DNA of 32,158 nucleotides from Alkalibacillus haloalkaliphilus C5 (GTDB lineage Bacteria; Bacillota; Bacilli; Bacillales; Alkalibacillaceae): the NCBI RefSeq assembly GCF_000269905.1, contig NZ_AKIF01000012.1:1-32158 (forward strand). Direction: 5' to 3'. Positions 7,567-16,182 of this stretch are shown one piece after another. The notes below the pieces were generated by a model, which was not told the origin of the DNA, made no database searches, and saw only the letters and a list, made by a program, of their open reading frames with translations. Numbering within the stretch: the stretch's first letter is position 1; every line of letters starts with the position of its first letter. Position numbers and translations under genes: made by a program.

Positions 7567-8262
7567 TTATTCTTCATCATCTTCTGAAGTGTCTTCTTCT
7601 TCGTTTTCATCATCACTACCATAGTCAGGATGTTGATCATTTTCATATAGCTCTTCTACTTTCTTGGGTTGCCAACCTTCATGTTCAATCCAATCTAAAT
7701 ATACACGATAAATCTCTTGTTGTGCTGAATCTGTAACAGTACCTATCACTTGGTTAGCTACACCACCACTTTCCAACCTCCAAAAGATAATATCATCCTC
7801 TGACATACTTGTAGCATATATAATGGCTTGTTCCATTTCTTCACGATCTTGTGTACCTTCACTGAATTGTGTTGTGTGCGGTTCTTCTTGTTCAGTACCA
7901 ATCGGATCCCAATTACGTTCAAAAACACGAACAACATTATCTTCATCAGATTCATATACATGCTCTTCTTCAGATTCTTGTTCATTATCTTCTTCTTCTG
8001 TCGATTCATCAGTCGTTGATTCTTCTTGTTCTGAGGATTGCTCCTCTTCATCTTCAGTCACTTCATTTTCGTCATGATCTTCCTCATCTACAGATGTGTT
8101 TTGTTCAGTTTGTTCTTCTTCTACTTCGTCGTCGCCTCCGAAGATCCAGAAAGCAATCAAAACAACAAATAATATAATGATAGCCCATATTAGTATATTC
8201 ATTGTTTTCGTATTTTTACGGCGCTTTTCAAAACGTTCAGATCGAGAATATTGATGATCCAC
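7567..8262 (-). CDS. yrrS: YrrS family protein (DUF1510), membrane-anchored, very acidic
   Basis: 231 residues in three parts: a basic cytoplasmic tail (residues 1-20), one membrane helix (about 22-42), and an outside region. The outside region starts with a Glu/Asp/Ser-rich linker of about 60 residues and ends with the conserved DUF1510 domain: WDPIGTEQEEPHTTQF, EEMEQAIIYAT, FWRLESGGVANQVIGTVTD and YRVYLDWIEHEGWQP. A second acidic tail closes the protein. Start GTG with GGAGGGG 7 bases before it. In B. subtilis yrrS sits next to pbpI (a class B penicillin-binding protein), suggesting a cell-wall link; pbpI is not here. The acidic stretches suit a halophile. The biochemical role is unknown. 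Confidence 0.88.
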   Translation of the reverse strand: MDHQYSRSERFEKRRKNTKTMNILIWAIIILFVVLIAFWIFGGDDEVEEEQTEQNTSVDEEDHDENEVTEDEEEQSSEQEESTTDESTEEEDNEQESEEEHVYESDEDNVVRVFERNWDPIGTEQEEPHTTQFSEGTQDREEMEQAIIYATSMSEDDIIFWRLESGGVANQVIGTVTDSAQQEIYRVYLDWIEHEGWQPKKVEELYENDQHPDYGSDDENEEEDTSEDDEE

Positions 8263-8329
8263 AAGGTTCCCCTCCTCAATGAATTCAATTAACTTTATGA
8301 TATTTCGGAATTCCTTTTATTTGGTAAAT

Positions 8330-8355
8330 AGTCCTACACAATGCTGTGTAGGACT
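8330..8355 (-). terminator. Hairpin between greA and yrrS, probable terminator or attenuator
   Basis: AGTCCTACACA and TGTGTAGGACT form a perfect 11-bp stem around a 4-base loop, 10 bases after the greA stop. The minus-strand tail (ATTTACC) is T-poor, so termination may be partial, with read-through into yrrS. Confidence 0.7.
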
Positions 8356-8364
8356 ACTTGATGT

Positions 8365-8841
8365 TTACTTCACTTCTTTAATTTTCACTTCAAATTCTCC
8401 ACCTGGCGTTTGAACCATAGCTTGGTCACCGACTCTTTTGCCAAGTAAGCTTTGTGCCATTGGAGAGTCATTTGAAATACGTCCTTCAAAAGGATCAGCT
8501 TCCGCACTACCAACGATTTGATACTCTTCTTCATCGCCATCAGGTAATTCTTCAAAAACAACCGTTTTTCCTAGCTGAACTACTTCATTGTTATCTTCAT
8601 CATTTTCAATAATAACTGCATAACGAATCATATTTTCTAATTGAGAAATACGTGATTCAACGAAAGCTTGTTCATCTTTTGCTGCATCGTACTCAGAGTT
8701 CTCAGAAAGGTCACCGAAGCTTCTTGCTACCTTAATACGCTCAACTACTTCTGGGCGCCTTACGGTTTTTAACTCTTCTAATTCATCTTCTAACTTTTGT
8801 TTCCCCTCTTCAGTCATATAATAGCTTTTCTCTTCTGCCAT
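8365..8841 (-). CDS. greA: Transcription elongation factor GreA
   Basis: 158 residues, full length. The N-terminal coiled coil (residues about 10-75) includes the acidic tip [20 protein letters not shown], whose Asp/Glu pair stimulates transcript cleavage in the RNA polymerase secondary channel. The C-terminal FKBP-like domain has [26 protein letters not shown] and [10 protein letters not shown]. It rescues backtracked RNA polymerase. The ATG follows AAAAGGAGTG. It lies downstream of udk (about 65 bases), as in B. subtilis, and before a strong hairpin. Confidence 0.97.
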   Translation of the reverse strand: MAEEKSYYMTEEGKQKLEDELEELKTVRRPEVVERIKVARSFGDLSENSEYDAAKDEQAFVESRISQLENMIRYAVIIENDEDNNEVVQLGKTVVFEELPDGDEEEYQIVGSAEADPFEGRISNDSPMAQSLLGKRVGDQAMVQTPGGEFEVKIKEVK

Positions 8842-8905
8842 GACTTAACACTCCTTTTAAATTCAGTTCTCTGTTTCAATTATTACTTAAATATATGATG
8901 AGAAT

Positions 8906-9538
8906 CTATATTTGCTTTTGATCAATAATGCTTTTTACTTTTGTTGATAATAGATCAATGGCAACATGATTTTGTCCGCCTTCTGGAATAATAATATCAG
9001 CATAACGTTTAGCGGGTTCTACAAACTGCAAATGCATAGGTCTGACAACGTTTATATACTGATCCATAACAGATTCTAGTGTCCTGCCACGTTCTTTTAT
9101 ATCCCGCATCATTCTTCTAATAATTCTAATATCAGCATCCGTATCCACAAATACTTTTATATCCATCATATTACGTAATCTTTCGTCTTCTAATACTAAA
9201 ATTCCTTCTAAAATTATAACTTCTTGTGGATCAATTTTAATTGTTTCATCAGAACGAGTGTGAAGTTCATAATTATAGACCGGTTTTTCTACCGGTTGGC
9301 GCTTCGATAAGCTTTTTAAATGATCACGTAATAGTTCATGATCAAAGGCCAAAGGATGGTCATAATTTGTATTTAAACGTTCTTCAAATGGTATATGTGA
9401 TTGATCCTTGTAATATGAATCTTGTTCTAACATTAAAATTGATGTATTTTCGAACTGTTCGCAAATAGTGCGAGTAACAGTTGTCTTCCCAGAACCTGTC
9501 CCACCTGCTACACCAATAATAATCGGCTTATCATTCAA
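8906..9538 (-). CDS. udk: Uridine/cytidine kinase
   Basis: 210 residues from the chosen start, matching the usual 208-212. It phosphorylates uridine and cytidine to UMP and CMP in pyrimidine salvage. The P-loop [15 protein letters not shown] is near residues 8-22; YDHPLAFD and [11 protein letters not shown] follow; then [21 protein letters not shown] and the C-terminal [12 protein letters not shown]. Start: TTG 9538 has AAGGGAG 10 bases upstream and gives the family N-terminus. The ATG at 9562, eight codons earlier, has no Shine-Dalgarno and would add a non-conserved WEGSTHT stretch. It lies just after trmR. Confidence 0.95.
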   Translation of the reverse strand: MNDKPIIIGVAGGTGSGKTTVTRTICEQFENTSILMLEQDSYYKDQSHIPFEERLNTNYDHPLAFDHELLRDHLKSLSKRQPVEKPVYNYELHTRSDETIKIDPQEVIILEGILVLEDERLRNMMDIKVFVDTDADIRIIRRMMRDIKERGRTLESVMDQYINVVRPMHLQFVEPAKRYADIIIPEGGQNHVAIDLLSTKVKSIIDQKQI

Positions 9539-9569
9539 TGTATGAGTACTCCCTTCCCACATGTCATAT

Positions 9570-10208
9570 CTAGTTAGTTTTTAAAGCAATAGCAATTCCA
9601 TCTCCAGTTTCAATAATCGTTGTTTGATATTGAGGATGGTCTAATAACCACTCATTAAATGACGCAATCTTTTCTCCGATTTTAACAAATCGTTTGTTGT
9701 CTTGTTTCTCTTTTGAAACATACCCCTTAAATAGCACATTGTCAACTACTAACAAACTACCTTTTGATAAGAGTGGCGTAATTTTTTCTACGTAATTTAT
9801 ATACTCACCTTTAGCAGCATCAATAAAAGCTAAATCAAAACGTTCTGTCGTAAATCGATAATCGATCCAATTTAATGCATCATCTAAATCAATATGGATT
9901 CTGTCTTCAAGATTAGCTTTTTGAATATACTGTTTAGCAGTTTCATATCTTCTTTCATCACGTTCAACGGTGTACACTTGTACATCAGGCATGCTACTTG
10001 CCATTTGAATTGCAGAATAACCAATGGCAGAACCAATTTCAATTATATTGTTAGATTGATGTATTCGAATTAACTGCTTTAAGTATTCAATACCATCTTT
10101 CTCCATAATTGGAACGTTATTTTCAATTGCATATTGTTCCATCGATGCGATTAGAGGGTTAGATTCATCATTATATAAAGACTGCACGTATTGCTTTGTT
10201 TTATTCAT
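9570..10208 (-). CDS. trmR: tRNA 5-hydroxyuridine methyltransferase TrmR (YrrM-type O-methyltransferase)
   Basis: 212 residues, a SAM-dependent class I methyltransferase of the caffeoyl-CoA O-methyltransferase-like family. Motif I is [16 protein letters not shown] (about 54-69). YTVERDERR holds the acidic residue that binds SAM ribose, FIDAAKGEY is the metal-site region, and [11 protein letters not shown] follows. In B. subtilis the orthologue YrrM methylates ho5U34 of tRNA to mo5U. In that organism yrrN and yrrO, which help make ho5U, lie between it and udk; here udk follows directly. Orthology is inferred from sequence and synteny with mltG and udk. Confidence 0.88.
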   Translation of the reverse strand: MNKTKQYVQSLYNDESNPLIASMEQYAIENNVPIMEKDGIEYLKQLIRIHQSNNIIEIGSAIGYSAIQMASSMPDVQVYTVERDERRYETAKQYIQKANLEDRIHIDLDDALNWIDYRFTTERFDLAFIDAAKGEYINYVEKITPLLSKGSLLVVDNVLFKGYVSKEKQDNKRFVKIGEKIASFNEWLLDHPQYQTTIIETGDGIAIALKTN

Positions 10209-10270
10209 TTCTAAACCTCCATCAAGGGTTTAACCATTTCATTCCTATACAATTTAAATATTTTACCATA

Positions 10271-10307
10271 AAAAAAGATGGGAATGCGAATGATTTTACG
10301 CACTCCC
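10271..10307 (-). terminator. Rho-independent terminator after mltG
   Basis: On the minus strand GGGAGTGCG and CGCATTCCC form a 9-bp stem with one G-U pair, followed by a run of seven T. It lies 3 bases after the mltG stop. Confidence 0.88.
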
Positions 10308-10309
10308 TT

Positions 10310-11458
10310 TTAATTTTTAATCTTCTTCGTCTTCGTCATCTCTAGCGGTCGATGTTCTTCTATATTTTGCTGGTGTTCTTCATATGTTTCTGCAAAATAG
10401 TTTTCACCATCATAAGAGGCCACAAAGTATAAATAATCGTGATACTCTGGGTTGACTGCTGCCCTTAATGCACTTTCATGAAAACTTGCAATAGGGCCTG
10501 GAGGTAAGCCAGTGTATTCATATGTGTTATAAGGATTGTCATATTCTAAATGTTCATATAACACACGCTGATGGTGCTCTCCCATTGCATATAATACAGT
10601 AGGGTCAGTTTGTAATGCCATCTGCGGCTCTTCATTCAAACGATTATGGAAGACACCAGAAATTTTCAAACGGTCGTCCTCACCTACAGCCTCTAATTCA
10701 ATAATTGAAGCTAAAGTTAATGCCTCATGAATTGACATCCCTCTTGCATCCATGTCATCAATATATTCGTATACTCTGTTCTGAGTCTGTTGAAGCATTT
10801 TATCGACAACTTCTTCTACTGAAGGATCTTCTTCATGGAAATCATAAGTAATAGCGTATAAGTACCCTTCTAACGGATACCTTACGTCTTCATGTAAGAT
10901 ATCTTCAGTTAATAACCCTGAATATTCTTCCATTAGAGATTCGATATATTCTTCATCTGTCATATATTCCATGAACTCATCTTCTTCAATGGATGTCTCG
11001 TTAGCTAAAATCTCAGCAATGCGTTCAATGTTTGAGCCTTCAGGAATAGTGATAGAAAATAGTGGCTCAAGCATAATACGTCCTGTCTTTAATGACTCAA
11101 TAATTTCGTCAAGTTCAAGGCTTCTAGATAAAGTATACTCCCCTGCTTGGAAGCCTGATTCATTTTTAAACGTCACATATGTTTGAAAGATCGTAGCATT
11201 ATTAATAATGTCGTTCTCTTCCAAAACCTCTGCGATATCACCCACATTTGACCCCATTGGAATCTCCACTTCTACAAGCTCATCATCTTCTGGGTCAACA
11301 GGGCTTAAACCTTCACTAACATAATTGTATATAAAGTAACCAGCGATACCAAATACAATTAGAGCAACTAAGATTACGATTAAGACGACTTTTCTAACGA
11401 TTCCCGCTTCCTTAGCTCGCTCCTGCTTTATACTGTTATAATCATTGGAAGGTGACAA
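10310..11458 (-). CDS. mltG: Endolytic murein transglycosylase MltG (YceG-like)
   Basis: 382 residues: a cytoplasmic tail, one membrane helix (about residues 24-46), a LysM-like segment with VEIPMGSNVGDIAEVLEENDII, and the catalytic YceG domain. LTLASIIELEA carries the catalytic glutamate near residue 254. SGVFHNRL, LQTDPTVLYA, YNTYEYTGLPPGPIASF and ALRAAVNP are all family hallmarks. It cleaves nascent glycan strands in the membrane and sets strand length. Start TTG, with AAGGGGGAAG well placed. The outside part is rich in acidic residues. It has its own terminator and lies between yrzB and trmR as in B. subtilis. Confidence 0.95.
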   Translation of the reverse strand: MSPSNDYNSIKQERAKEAGIVRKVVLIVILVALIVFGIAGYFIYNYVSEGLSPVDPEDDELVEVEIPMGSNVGDIAEVLEENDIINNATIFQTYVTFKNESGFQAGEYTLSRSLELDEIIESLKTGRIMLEPLFSITIPEGSNIERIAEILANETSIEEDEFMEYMTDEEYIESLMEEYSGLLTEDILHEDVRYPLEGYLYAITYDFHEEDPSVEEVVDKMLQQTQNRVYEYIDDMDARGMSIHEALTLASIIELEAVGEDDRLKISGVFHNRLNEEPQMALQTDPTVLYAMGEHHQRVLYEHLEYDNPYNTYEYTGLPPGPIASFHESALRAAVNPEYHDYLYFVASYDGENYFAETYEEHQQNIEEHRPLEMTKTKKIKN

Positions 11459-11481
11459 AATACTTCCCCCTTCTTTACCTT

Positions 11482-11510
11482 TCTTTTATACCAATAAAAA
11501 GTATAAAAGA
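11482..11510. repeat. Inverted repeat upstream of mltG
   Basis: TCTTTTATAC and GTATAAAAGA are perfect 10-base arms with a 9-base spacer, about 25 bases before the mltG start. It may be an operator or leader hairpin. The right arm contains TATAC(T) on the minus strand, so it could also overlap a promoter. Confidence 0.4.
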
Positions 11511-11554
11511 AAACGGCTTTTTTTTCTATCATTGTCACTAAATTATTTATTTTT

Positions 11555-11606
11555 TAAAATAAAAACGAAACACTAATCGTATTTTACCACACGATTAGTG
11601 TTTCGT
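11555..11606 (-). terminator. Strong terminator after the alaS-ireB-ruvX-yrzB transcript
   Basis: ACGAAACACTAATCGT and its exact complement form a 16-bp perfect stem with a 10-base loop, followed on the minus strand by TTTTATTTT. Confidence 0.92.
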
Positions 11607-11632
11607 TATATCAATAAACATTAAACTATTGT

Positions 11633-11917
11633 CTAGTTAGACTCATCATCAGATTCTGTAAATGTAGCTAACATTTCTTCGACCATTTCCCATTCTTCAT
11701 CCGTTTCAATTTGGTATAAAGTCAGGTCATCAGGGTCATCTTCTTTTTCTTCAAAGCGGAAAGCGAATACTTCTACTTCCTCTTCTTCAGCTTGTTCAGC
11801 TGGAACCGCTACTAAGTACGATCTTTCAGTATGGTCTACATCAAATGTAAATAAAACATCAAATAAATGTTCTTCTCCTGACTCGTCAGGGATAATAATT
11901 CGCTCTTTCTCCTGCAT
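11633..11917 (-). CDS. yrzB: YrzB family protein (DUF1292)
   Basis: 94 residues, the usual DUF1292 length. The family pattern is visible: ERIIIPDESGEEHLFDVLFTFDVD, then YLVAVPA, FAFRFEE and a C-terminal ETDEEWEMVEEMLATF. About a third of residues are Asp or Glu. It is conserved next to ruvX in Bacillota, but its function is unknown. The ATG follows AAAAGGAGTG. It is the last gene of the alaS operon and ends at a strong hairpin. Confidence 0.92.
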   Translation of the reverse strand: MQEKERIIIPDESGEEHLFDVLFTFDVDHTERSYLVAVPAEQAEEEEVEVFAFRFEEKEDDPDDLTLYQIETDEEWEMVEEMLATFTESDDESN

Positions 11918-11931
11918 CAGTTACACTCCTT

Positions 11932-12348
11932 TTAGCGGTTTGAATCGAGATAACCTTGTAAGATTATCATCGCCGCCATTTTATCAATTACTTTTTTTCG
12001 CTTTTGACGACTCATGTCAGCATCTAGTAATACACGTTCAGCTGCCATTGTCGTTAAACGTTCATCCCACATGACAACAGGTAGTGAAAATTGTTCTTCT
12101 AAATAAGCTGCAAATTGCTGACATGCTTCACCACGTTCTCCAATTGTACCATTCATATTCTTCGGTAGACCAACGACAACTTTACTGATCTCATACTCAT
12201 CAATAAGTTGTTGAAAGCGATCTTTAACTGACGCGAATTCTGATTCATCCCAATGGATTGTTTCAATACCTTGGGCAGTAAAATGTAACGCATCTGATAC
12301 TGCAACACCAATTGTTTTTTCACCGACATCTAAGCCCAATATTTTCAT
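11932..12348 (-). CDS. ruvX: RuvX/YqgF family nuclease (putative Holliday junction resolvase, pre-16S rRNA processing)
   Basis: 138 residues, normal length. The RNase H-like fold is shown by [17 protein letters not shown] with the first catalytic Asp near residue 7, then [17 protein letters not shown], and [10 protein letters not shown] with a catalytic Asp/Glu. The C-terminus [14 protein letters not shown] supplies the last acidic residue. In E. coli the family member YqgF matures the 5' end of 16S rRNA; a Holliday-junction role was proposed from the fold. It overlaps no neighbour and sits between ireB and yrzB in the conserved order. Confidence 0.93.
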   Translation of the reverse strand: MKILGLDVGEKTIGVAVSDALHFTAQGIETIHWDESEFASVKDRFQQLIDEYEISKVVVGLPKNMNGTIGERGEACQQFAAYLEEQFSLPVVMWDERLTTMAAERVLLDADMSRQKRKKVIDKMAAMIILQGYLDSNR

Positions 12349-12360
12349 GTAAAATCCTCT

Positions 12361-12621
12361 TTATTTTTTATTCGTCTGCAAATAGTTCTTTACAACTTCT
12401 TCGATAATTTCATCTCTTTCTATTTGTGAGATCAAATTACGAGCATCATTGTGTCGAGGGATATACGCAGGGTCACCTGATAATAAGTAACCGACTATTT
12501 GGTTGATTGGATTGTATCCTTTCTCTTCCAATGAACTATAAACTTGATGTAAAATTTCGTTTACTAATTGTTCTTGTGAGTCATCTGAAAACTGAAATTT
12601 CATAGTGTGATCGTTCGACAT
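12361..12621 (-). CDS. ireB: IreB family regulatory phosphoprotein (YrzL, UPF0297)
   Basis: 86 residues from ATG 12621. The hallmark [29 protein letters not shown] is fully conserved. In Enterococcus faecalis IreB is phosphorylated on N-terminal threonines by the kinase IreK and lowers cephalosporin resistance; here a Thr lies at residue 6 (NDHTMKF). The ATG is chosen over a TTG two codons earlier because GAGGGGG is 8 bases from the ATG and almost touches the TTG. It follows alaS by about 46 bases and precedes ruvX by 12. Confidence 0.93.
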   Translation of the reverse strand: MSNDHTMKFQFSDDSQEQLVNEILHQVYSSLEEKGYNPINQIVGYLLSGDPAYIPRHNDARNLISQIERDEIIEEVVKNYLQTNKK

Positions 12622-12667
12622 TTTCAATCCCCCTCAAACCACTTTAACTCCATTATATACCTAAAAG

Positions 12668-15310
12668 CTACGAAGTTAAAACAGTTTTAATATAATCTTT
12701 CGCCGACGCTAGGGCTTCATCAATTTTTTCCGGTTGTTTACCGCCAGCTTGTGCCATGTCTGGACGGCCTCCACCGCCGCCACCACATCTTGTTGCAGCT
12801 TCTTTAATAACGTGACCTGCATGAAATCCTCGATCGACTAAATCTTTAGAAACACCTGAAGCTAATTGTACCTTGTCACCATTCTCCATTGCTAATAATA
12901 TGATGCCTGAATCAACTTTTTGCTTTAATTCATCGACCATATTTCGTAAAGCGTTCATATCACTGACATCGACTTTTTGTGCTAAAAGATTAACATCATC
13001 AATTGTTTCAACTTCATCTAAGATGTTAGCTGATTCAACATTGGCTAGTTTCGCTGAAAGGGATTCATTTTCCTTTTGTAAGGCTTTTATTTCTTGGAAA
13101 AGTGTATCAATTCTTTGTGGTACTTGTTCAGTTTTAGTCTTCAACTTGTGAGCTGCATCATTTAGTAACTGTTCTCTACCTTGATAATACTCATAAGCTC
13201 CAGGACCAGTACACGCCTCTATTCTACGTGTTCCTGCACCGATCCCTGTTTCTTGAGTAACCTTGAATAGACCGATCTCTGCTGTGTTATCAACGTGGCA
13301 ACCTCCACAAAGCTCAATACTGTAATCATCAACAGCTACTACTCTTACTTCTTCACCATATTTAGCGTCAAATAATGCCATTGCTCCCATTTGCTTAGCT
13401 TCGTCTAATGACTTCTTCATGATTGATACTGGAATAGAAGCCCACACTTTCTCATTTACAATCGTTTCAATTTGTTGTAATTCCTCTTCTGATACAGAAT
13501 TGAAGTGTGTAAAGTCAAAACGTAAACGGTCAGGAGCAACTAATGAACCCGCTTGATTGACGTGATCACCTAACACATCTTTTAAAGCTTGGTGTAACAA
13601 ATGTGTTGCTGTATGGTTTTTAATTACTTGCTGACGGTCATAACGCGTCACTTCAGCTGAAGCTGATTGTCCAGTTTGTAACGACCCTTCAATCACATCA
13701 ACTTGATGTAAATTTTGGCCATTTGGACCTTTTTGAACATCCATCACTGAAGCTTTACCAGTTTCCGTCGTAATTATTCCTTTGTCTGCAATTTGTCCAC
13801 CGCTTTCAGCATAAAATGGCGTTTGAGCAAGGACTAACGTTACAACATCACCAGATTGTACTTCATCAATCAAATCTGAATCTTTTACAATAACATCTAA
13901 AGTCGTATCAACTGCTAATTGATCATAACCTACAAACTCACTTTTCGTATGGATCTGTTGTAACACTTGGTCTTGGACTTGCATCGAATCAACTTTTTGC
14001 CTTGCTTCACGTGCACGGTCACGTTGTTTTTTCATTTCTTTCTCGAAACCTTGTTCATCAATAGAAAAGCCTTCTGCTTGAACATATTCTTCTGTTAACT
14101 CTTTTGGAAATCCATAAGTATCATATAGTGTAAATACTTCTTCGCCAGGAAAGACGTTACTTCCTTTTTCTTTTTCTGTTTTCATAACTTTTTCTAGTAT
14201 TGCTAAACCTTCTTGAAGCGTTTCATGGAAACGTTGCTCTTCTTTTTTCATTACTTCTTTTATAAAGTCTTTTTTCCCATGAACCTCTGGGTAAAATTCA
14301 AACATAATGTCTGCAACTTCATCCACTAATTGATACATGAATGGTTCATTAATATTTAAATCTTTAGCAAATCTAATGGCACGACGTAGTAACCTTCTTA
14401 ATACATAACCACGACCTTCATTTGATGGTAGTGCACCATCCCCAATTGCAAAAGCTACTGTTCTAACGTGGTCAGCAATTACTTTGAATGCTGTACCTTG
14501 TCTTGTGTATTGACCATATGTGACGTTAGAGATCTTCTCAGTACGTTCAATAATCGGTTTAAACAAATCCGTTTCAAAGTTCGTGTTCGTATCTTGAATA
14601 ACAGATACAATTCTTTCTAACCCCATACCTGTATCAATATTTTTCTTAGGAAGTGGTGTGTACGTATCATCAGGGTTATGGTTAAATTGTGAAAACACTA
14701 AGTTCCAAATTTCTAAGTAGCGCTCATTTTCTCCACCTGGGTATAGTTCAGGGTCATTAAGGTCATGACCATAACTTTGACCACGATCGTAAAATATTTC
14801 AGTGTTTGGGCCACTAGGTCCTTCCCCAATATCCCAGAAGTTTTCTTCAATTCGAATAATACGTTCAGCAGGGACTCCTACTTTATTTAACCAAATGTCA
14901 TAAGCTTCTTCGTCTTCAGGGTGAACCGTTACAGACAGTTTTTCTTCATCGAATCCAATCCACTCATCACTCGTTAAAAACTCCCACGCCCATTTAATCG
15001 CTTCTTCTTTAAAGTAATCACCAATCGAGAAGTTACCTAACATCTCAAAAAACGTATGGTGCCTTGCTGTAAACCCTACATTTTCAATATCATTTGTTCT
15101 AATTGACTTCTGGGCATTCACTATTCTAGGATTGTCAGGGACAATTCGGCCATCAAAGTACTTCTTTAATGTTGCAACACCACTGTTAATCCATAATAAA
15201 GTTGGATCATCTTGAGGAACTAAAGAACGACTTGGCTCAACACCGTGATTCTTTTCCTTAAAAAAGTCTAAAAACATTTGCCTTACTTCATGTGATTGAA
15301 GTTGTTTCAT
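12668..15310 (-). CDS. alaS: Alanyl-tRNA synthetase
   Basis: 880 residues, full length. The class II catalytic core is N-terminal, with [15 protein letters not shown] and [19 protein letters not shown]. The editing domain has the zinc ligands HTATHLLH near residues 567-574 and CGGCH near 667-671. The C-terminal C-Ala domain ends with the glycine-rich [16 protein letters not shown]. It charges tRNA-Ala and clears mischarged Ser and Gly. The ATG follows AAGGAGGT. It is controlled by the T-box leader directly upstream (specifier GCT) and heads the alaS-ireB-ruvX-yrzB transcript. Confidence 0.98.
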   Translation of the reverse strand: MKQLQSHEVRQMFLDFFKEKNHGVEPSRSLVPQDDPTLLWINSGVATLKKYFDGRIVPDNPRIVNAQKSIRTNDIENVGFTARHHTFFEMLGNFSIGDYFKEEAIKWAWEFLTSDEWIGFDEEKLSVTVHPEDEEAYDIWLNKVGVPAERIIRIEENFWDIGEGPSGPNTEIFYDRGQSYGHDLNDPELYPGGENERYLEIWNLVFSQFNHNPDDTYTPLPKKNIDTGMGLERIVSVIQDTNTNFETDLFKPIIERTEKISNVTYGQYTRQGTAFKVIADHVRTVAFAIGDGALPSNEGRGYVLRRLLRRAIRFAKDLNINEPFMYQLVDEVADIMFEFYPEVHGKKDFIKEVMKKEEQRFHETLQEGLAILEKVMKTEKEKGSNVFPGEEVFTLYDTYGFPKELTEEYVQAEGFSIDEQGFEKEMKKQRDRAREARQKVDSMQVQDQVLQQIHTKSEFVGYDQLAVDTTLDVIVKDSDLIDEVQSGDVVTLVLAQTPFYAESGGQIADKGIITTETGKASVMDVQKGPNGQNLHQVDVIEGSLQTGQSASAEVTRYDRQQVIKNHTATHLLHQALKDVLGDHVNQAGSLVAPDRLRFDFTHFNSVSEEELQQIETIVNEKVWASIPVSIMKKSLDEAKQMGAMALFDAKYGEEVRVVAVDDYSIELCGGCHVDNTAEIGLFKVTQETGIGAGTRRIEACTGPGAYEYYQGREQLLNDAAHKLKTKTEQVPQRIDTLFQEIKALQKENESLSAKLANVESANILDEVETIDDVNLLAQKVDVSDMNALRNMVDELKQKVDSGIILLAMENGDKVQLASGVSKDLVDRGFHAGHVIKEAATRCGGGGGGRPDMAQAGGKQPEKIDEALASAKDYIKTVLTS

Positions 15311-15332
15311 TTTGTTACCTCCTTTTTATGTA

Positions 15333-15593
15333 CAAAAAAATAGCCGTCTCTACACGTTACATGTAGGGACGACTATTACGCGCGGTACCACCCTAATTAT
15401 AGACCTATCATCTATCATCTTAGATCACCGTAACGTGGTGAGACGTCGGCGGTTAGCCGCTCTCCGGATTAGCTTCAATGACCCTTCACTTAGCATTTAT
15501 CACAGCTAATAAAATGCCTCTCTGAAAGTGGACTGTCATTTACTCGTTTCCATCATTGATTTATGTCATTGAATTAATTAACATGTTTTTCAT
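15333..15593 (-). ncRNA. T-box leader of alaS (tRNA-Ala sensing)
   Basis: The minus strand carries the T-box core AATTAGGGTGGTACCGCG (about 15378-15397) followed by a terminator whose stem pairs CGTCCCTACA with TGTAGAGACG and runs into T7 at 15334-15340. Upstream is a Stem I with AGAGAG and a GCUG apical element. The specifier region reads TGAA-GCT-AAT (GCT at 15473-15471), an Ala codon in the usual place after GAA. The antiterminator bulge TGGT fits the A73 discriminator of tRNA-Ala. Uncharged tRNA-Ala would favour read-through into alaS. Confidence 0.95.
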
Positions 15594-15599
15594 GAAGTT

Positions 15600-15628
15600 A
15601 TTATAGATAATCGATTTGTTAATGTCAA
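15600..15628 (-). promoter_or_regulatory. Consensus sigma-A promoter of the alaS T-box transcript
   Basis: On the minus strand TTGACA (15628-15623) and TATAAT (15605-15600) are separated by exactly 17 bases. Both hexamers are perfect consensus, so strong initiation checked by the downstream T-box is expected. Confidence 0.92.
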
Positions 15629-15641
15629 CTTATATATGTAG

Positions 15642-15669
15642 CACAACCGTTCTAGCTAGAACGGTTGTG
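15642..15669. repeat. 28-bp perfect palindrome upstream of the alaS promoter
   Basis: CACAACCGTTCTAG is followed directly by its exact complement CTAGAACGGTTGTG, with no loop. It starts 14 bases beyond the alaS -35 box and ends 7 bases from the stop of the DUF3918-like gene. There is no T-run on either side, so it is not a typical terminator; it could be an operator, a roadblock site or an unusual terminator. Confidence 0.8.
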
Positions 15670-15675
15670 TGTGCC

Positions 15676-15813
15676 TTAGAGATACCTTTTTCTTAATCTT
15701 TTACCAGATTTACGAAGCTGTCTCCACATCCCACTTTTGCGTATATTATTTCGGTTACGCATAAAGTATAACGCGGCAGCTCCCATGACACCTGTTGAAA
15801 TTACTCGACTCAA
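15676..15813 (-). CDS. Small basic DUF3918-like protein (YrzQ-type)
   Basis: 45 residues: MSRVISTGVMGAAALYFMRN, then a strongly basic second half with RKSGMWRQLRKSGKRLRKRY. A short hydrophobic N-terminal stretch followed by Arg/Lys-rich sequence is the layout of the DUF3918 proteins found near alaS in Bacillus. Start TTG with GGTTGGTG about 9 bases upstream; an in-frame ATG lies nine codons in. Nothing longer is open here. It sits between the zinc-ribbon gene and the alaS promoter. Function unknown. Confidence is moderate because the frame is short and the start is not ATG. Confidence 0.6.
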   Translation of the reverse strand: MSRVISTGVMGAAALYFMRNRNNIRKSGMWRQLRKSGKRLRKRYL

Positions 15814-15927
15814 AGTTGTTCACCAACCTTTATCTACTGATATGGTGCATAAACCTTTCAACAAGCAAGCATTGCGCTTTTTTCTTATTCCCTACCTATT
15901 AGCAAAGAATGGTCAACCTTGCCACAG

Positions 15928-16095
15928 TTATTCCGAAAACAGGTCGTCTAAAGAGGAAATCGTCCCATCCTCTTGCACTTCATGCACGTGCATTTTGCCA
16001 TCTTCTACGGATAGTTCTATAAAACAGTTCCAACAATAAAACTGCTGACTACCGATTATACCGATATCAGATGTTTGGCAATTTGGACAGTTCAT
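15928..16095 (-). CDS. Small zinc-ribbon protein
   Basis: 55 residues. Two Cys pairs, MNCPNCQTSDIG and FYCWNCFIEL, make a compact zinc ribbon (CPxC ... CWNC). The C-terminal half, HVHEVQEDGTISSLDDLFSE, looks like the short acidic tail of small Bacillaceae proteins encoded beside recD2. The ATG has GAGGGG with good spacing. It begins 87 bases after the recD2 stop and may be co-transcribed with recD2. The real frame is supported by the ribosome binding site and the paired cysteines. Function unknown; nucleic-acid or protein binding is possible but not shown. Confidence 0.75.
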   Translation of the reverse strand: MNCPNCQTSDIGIIGSQQFYCWNCFIELSVEDGKMHVHEVQEDGTISSLDDLFSE

Positions 16096-16182
16096 ATAAA
16101 CCCCTCTTTCCTTTTTGCCTACATCCTCCCCATTTAACTTTTGTTCTATACCAATGGTACGAACATTATTAGTTTGAGCGTT

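Noticed and set aside
7823-8177. Several plus-strand open frames rich in Ser, Leu and His opposite yrrS
   Set aside because: They mirror the repetitive GAA/GAT codons of the acidic yrrS linker and have no ribosome binding sites or family motifs.
9539-9562. Upstream ATG start for udk
   Set aside because: No Shine-Dalgarno and an N-terminal extension not seen in the family; TTG 9538 has AAGGGAG.
15312-15509. Plus-strand open frame of 65 residues
   Set aside because: It lies entirely within the alaS T-box leader on the other strand.
15737-16039. Plus-strand open frame of 100 residues
   Set aside because: No ribosome binding site or known motif; it covers two better-supported small minus-strand genes.
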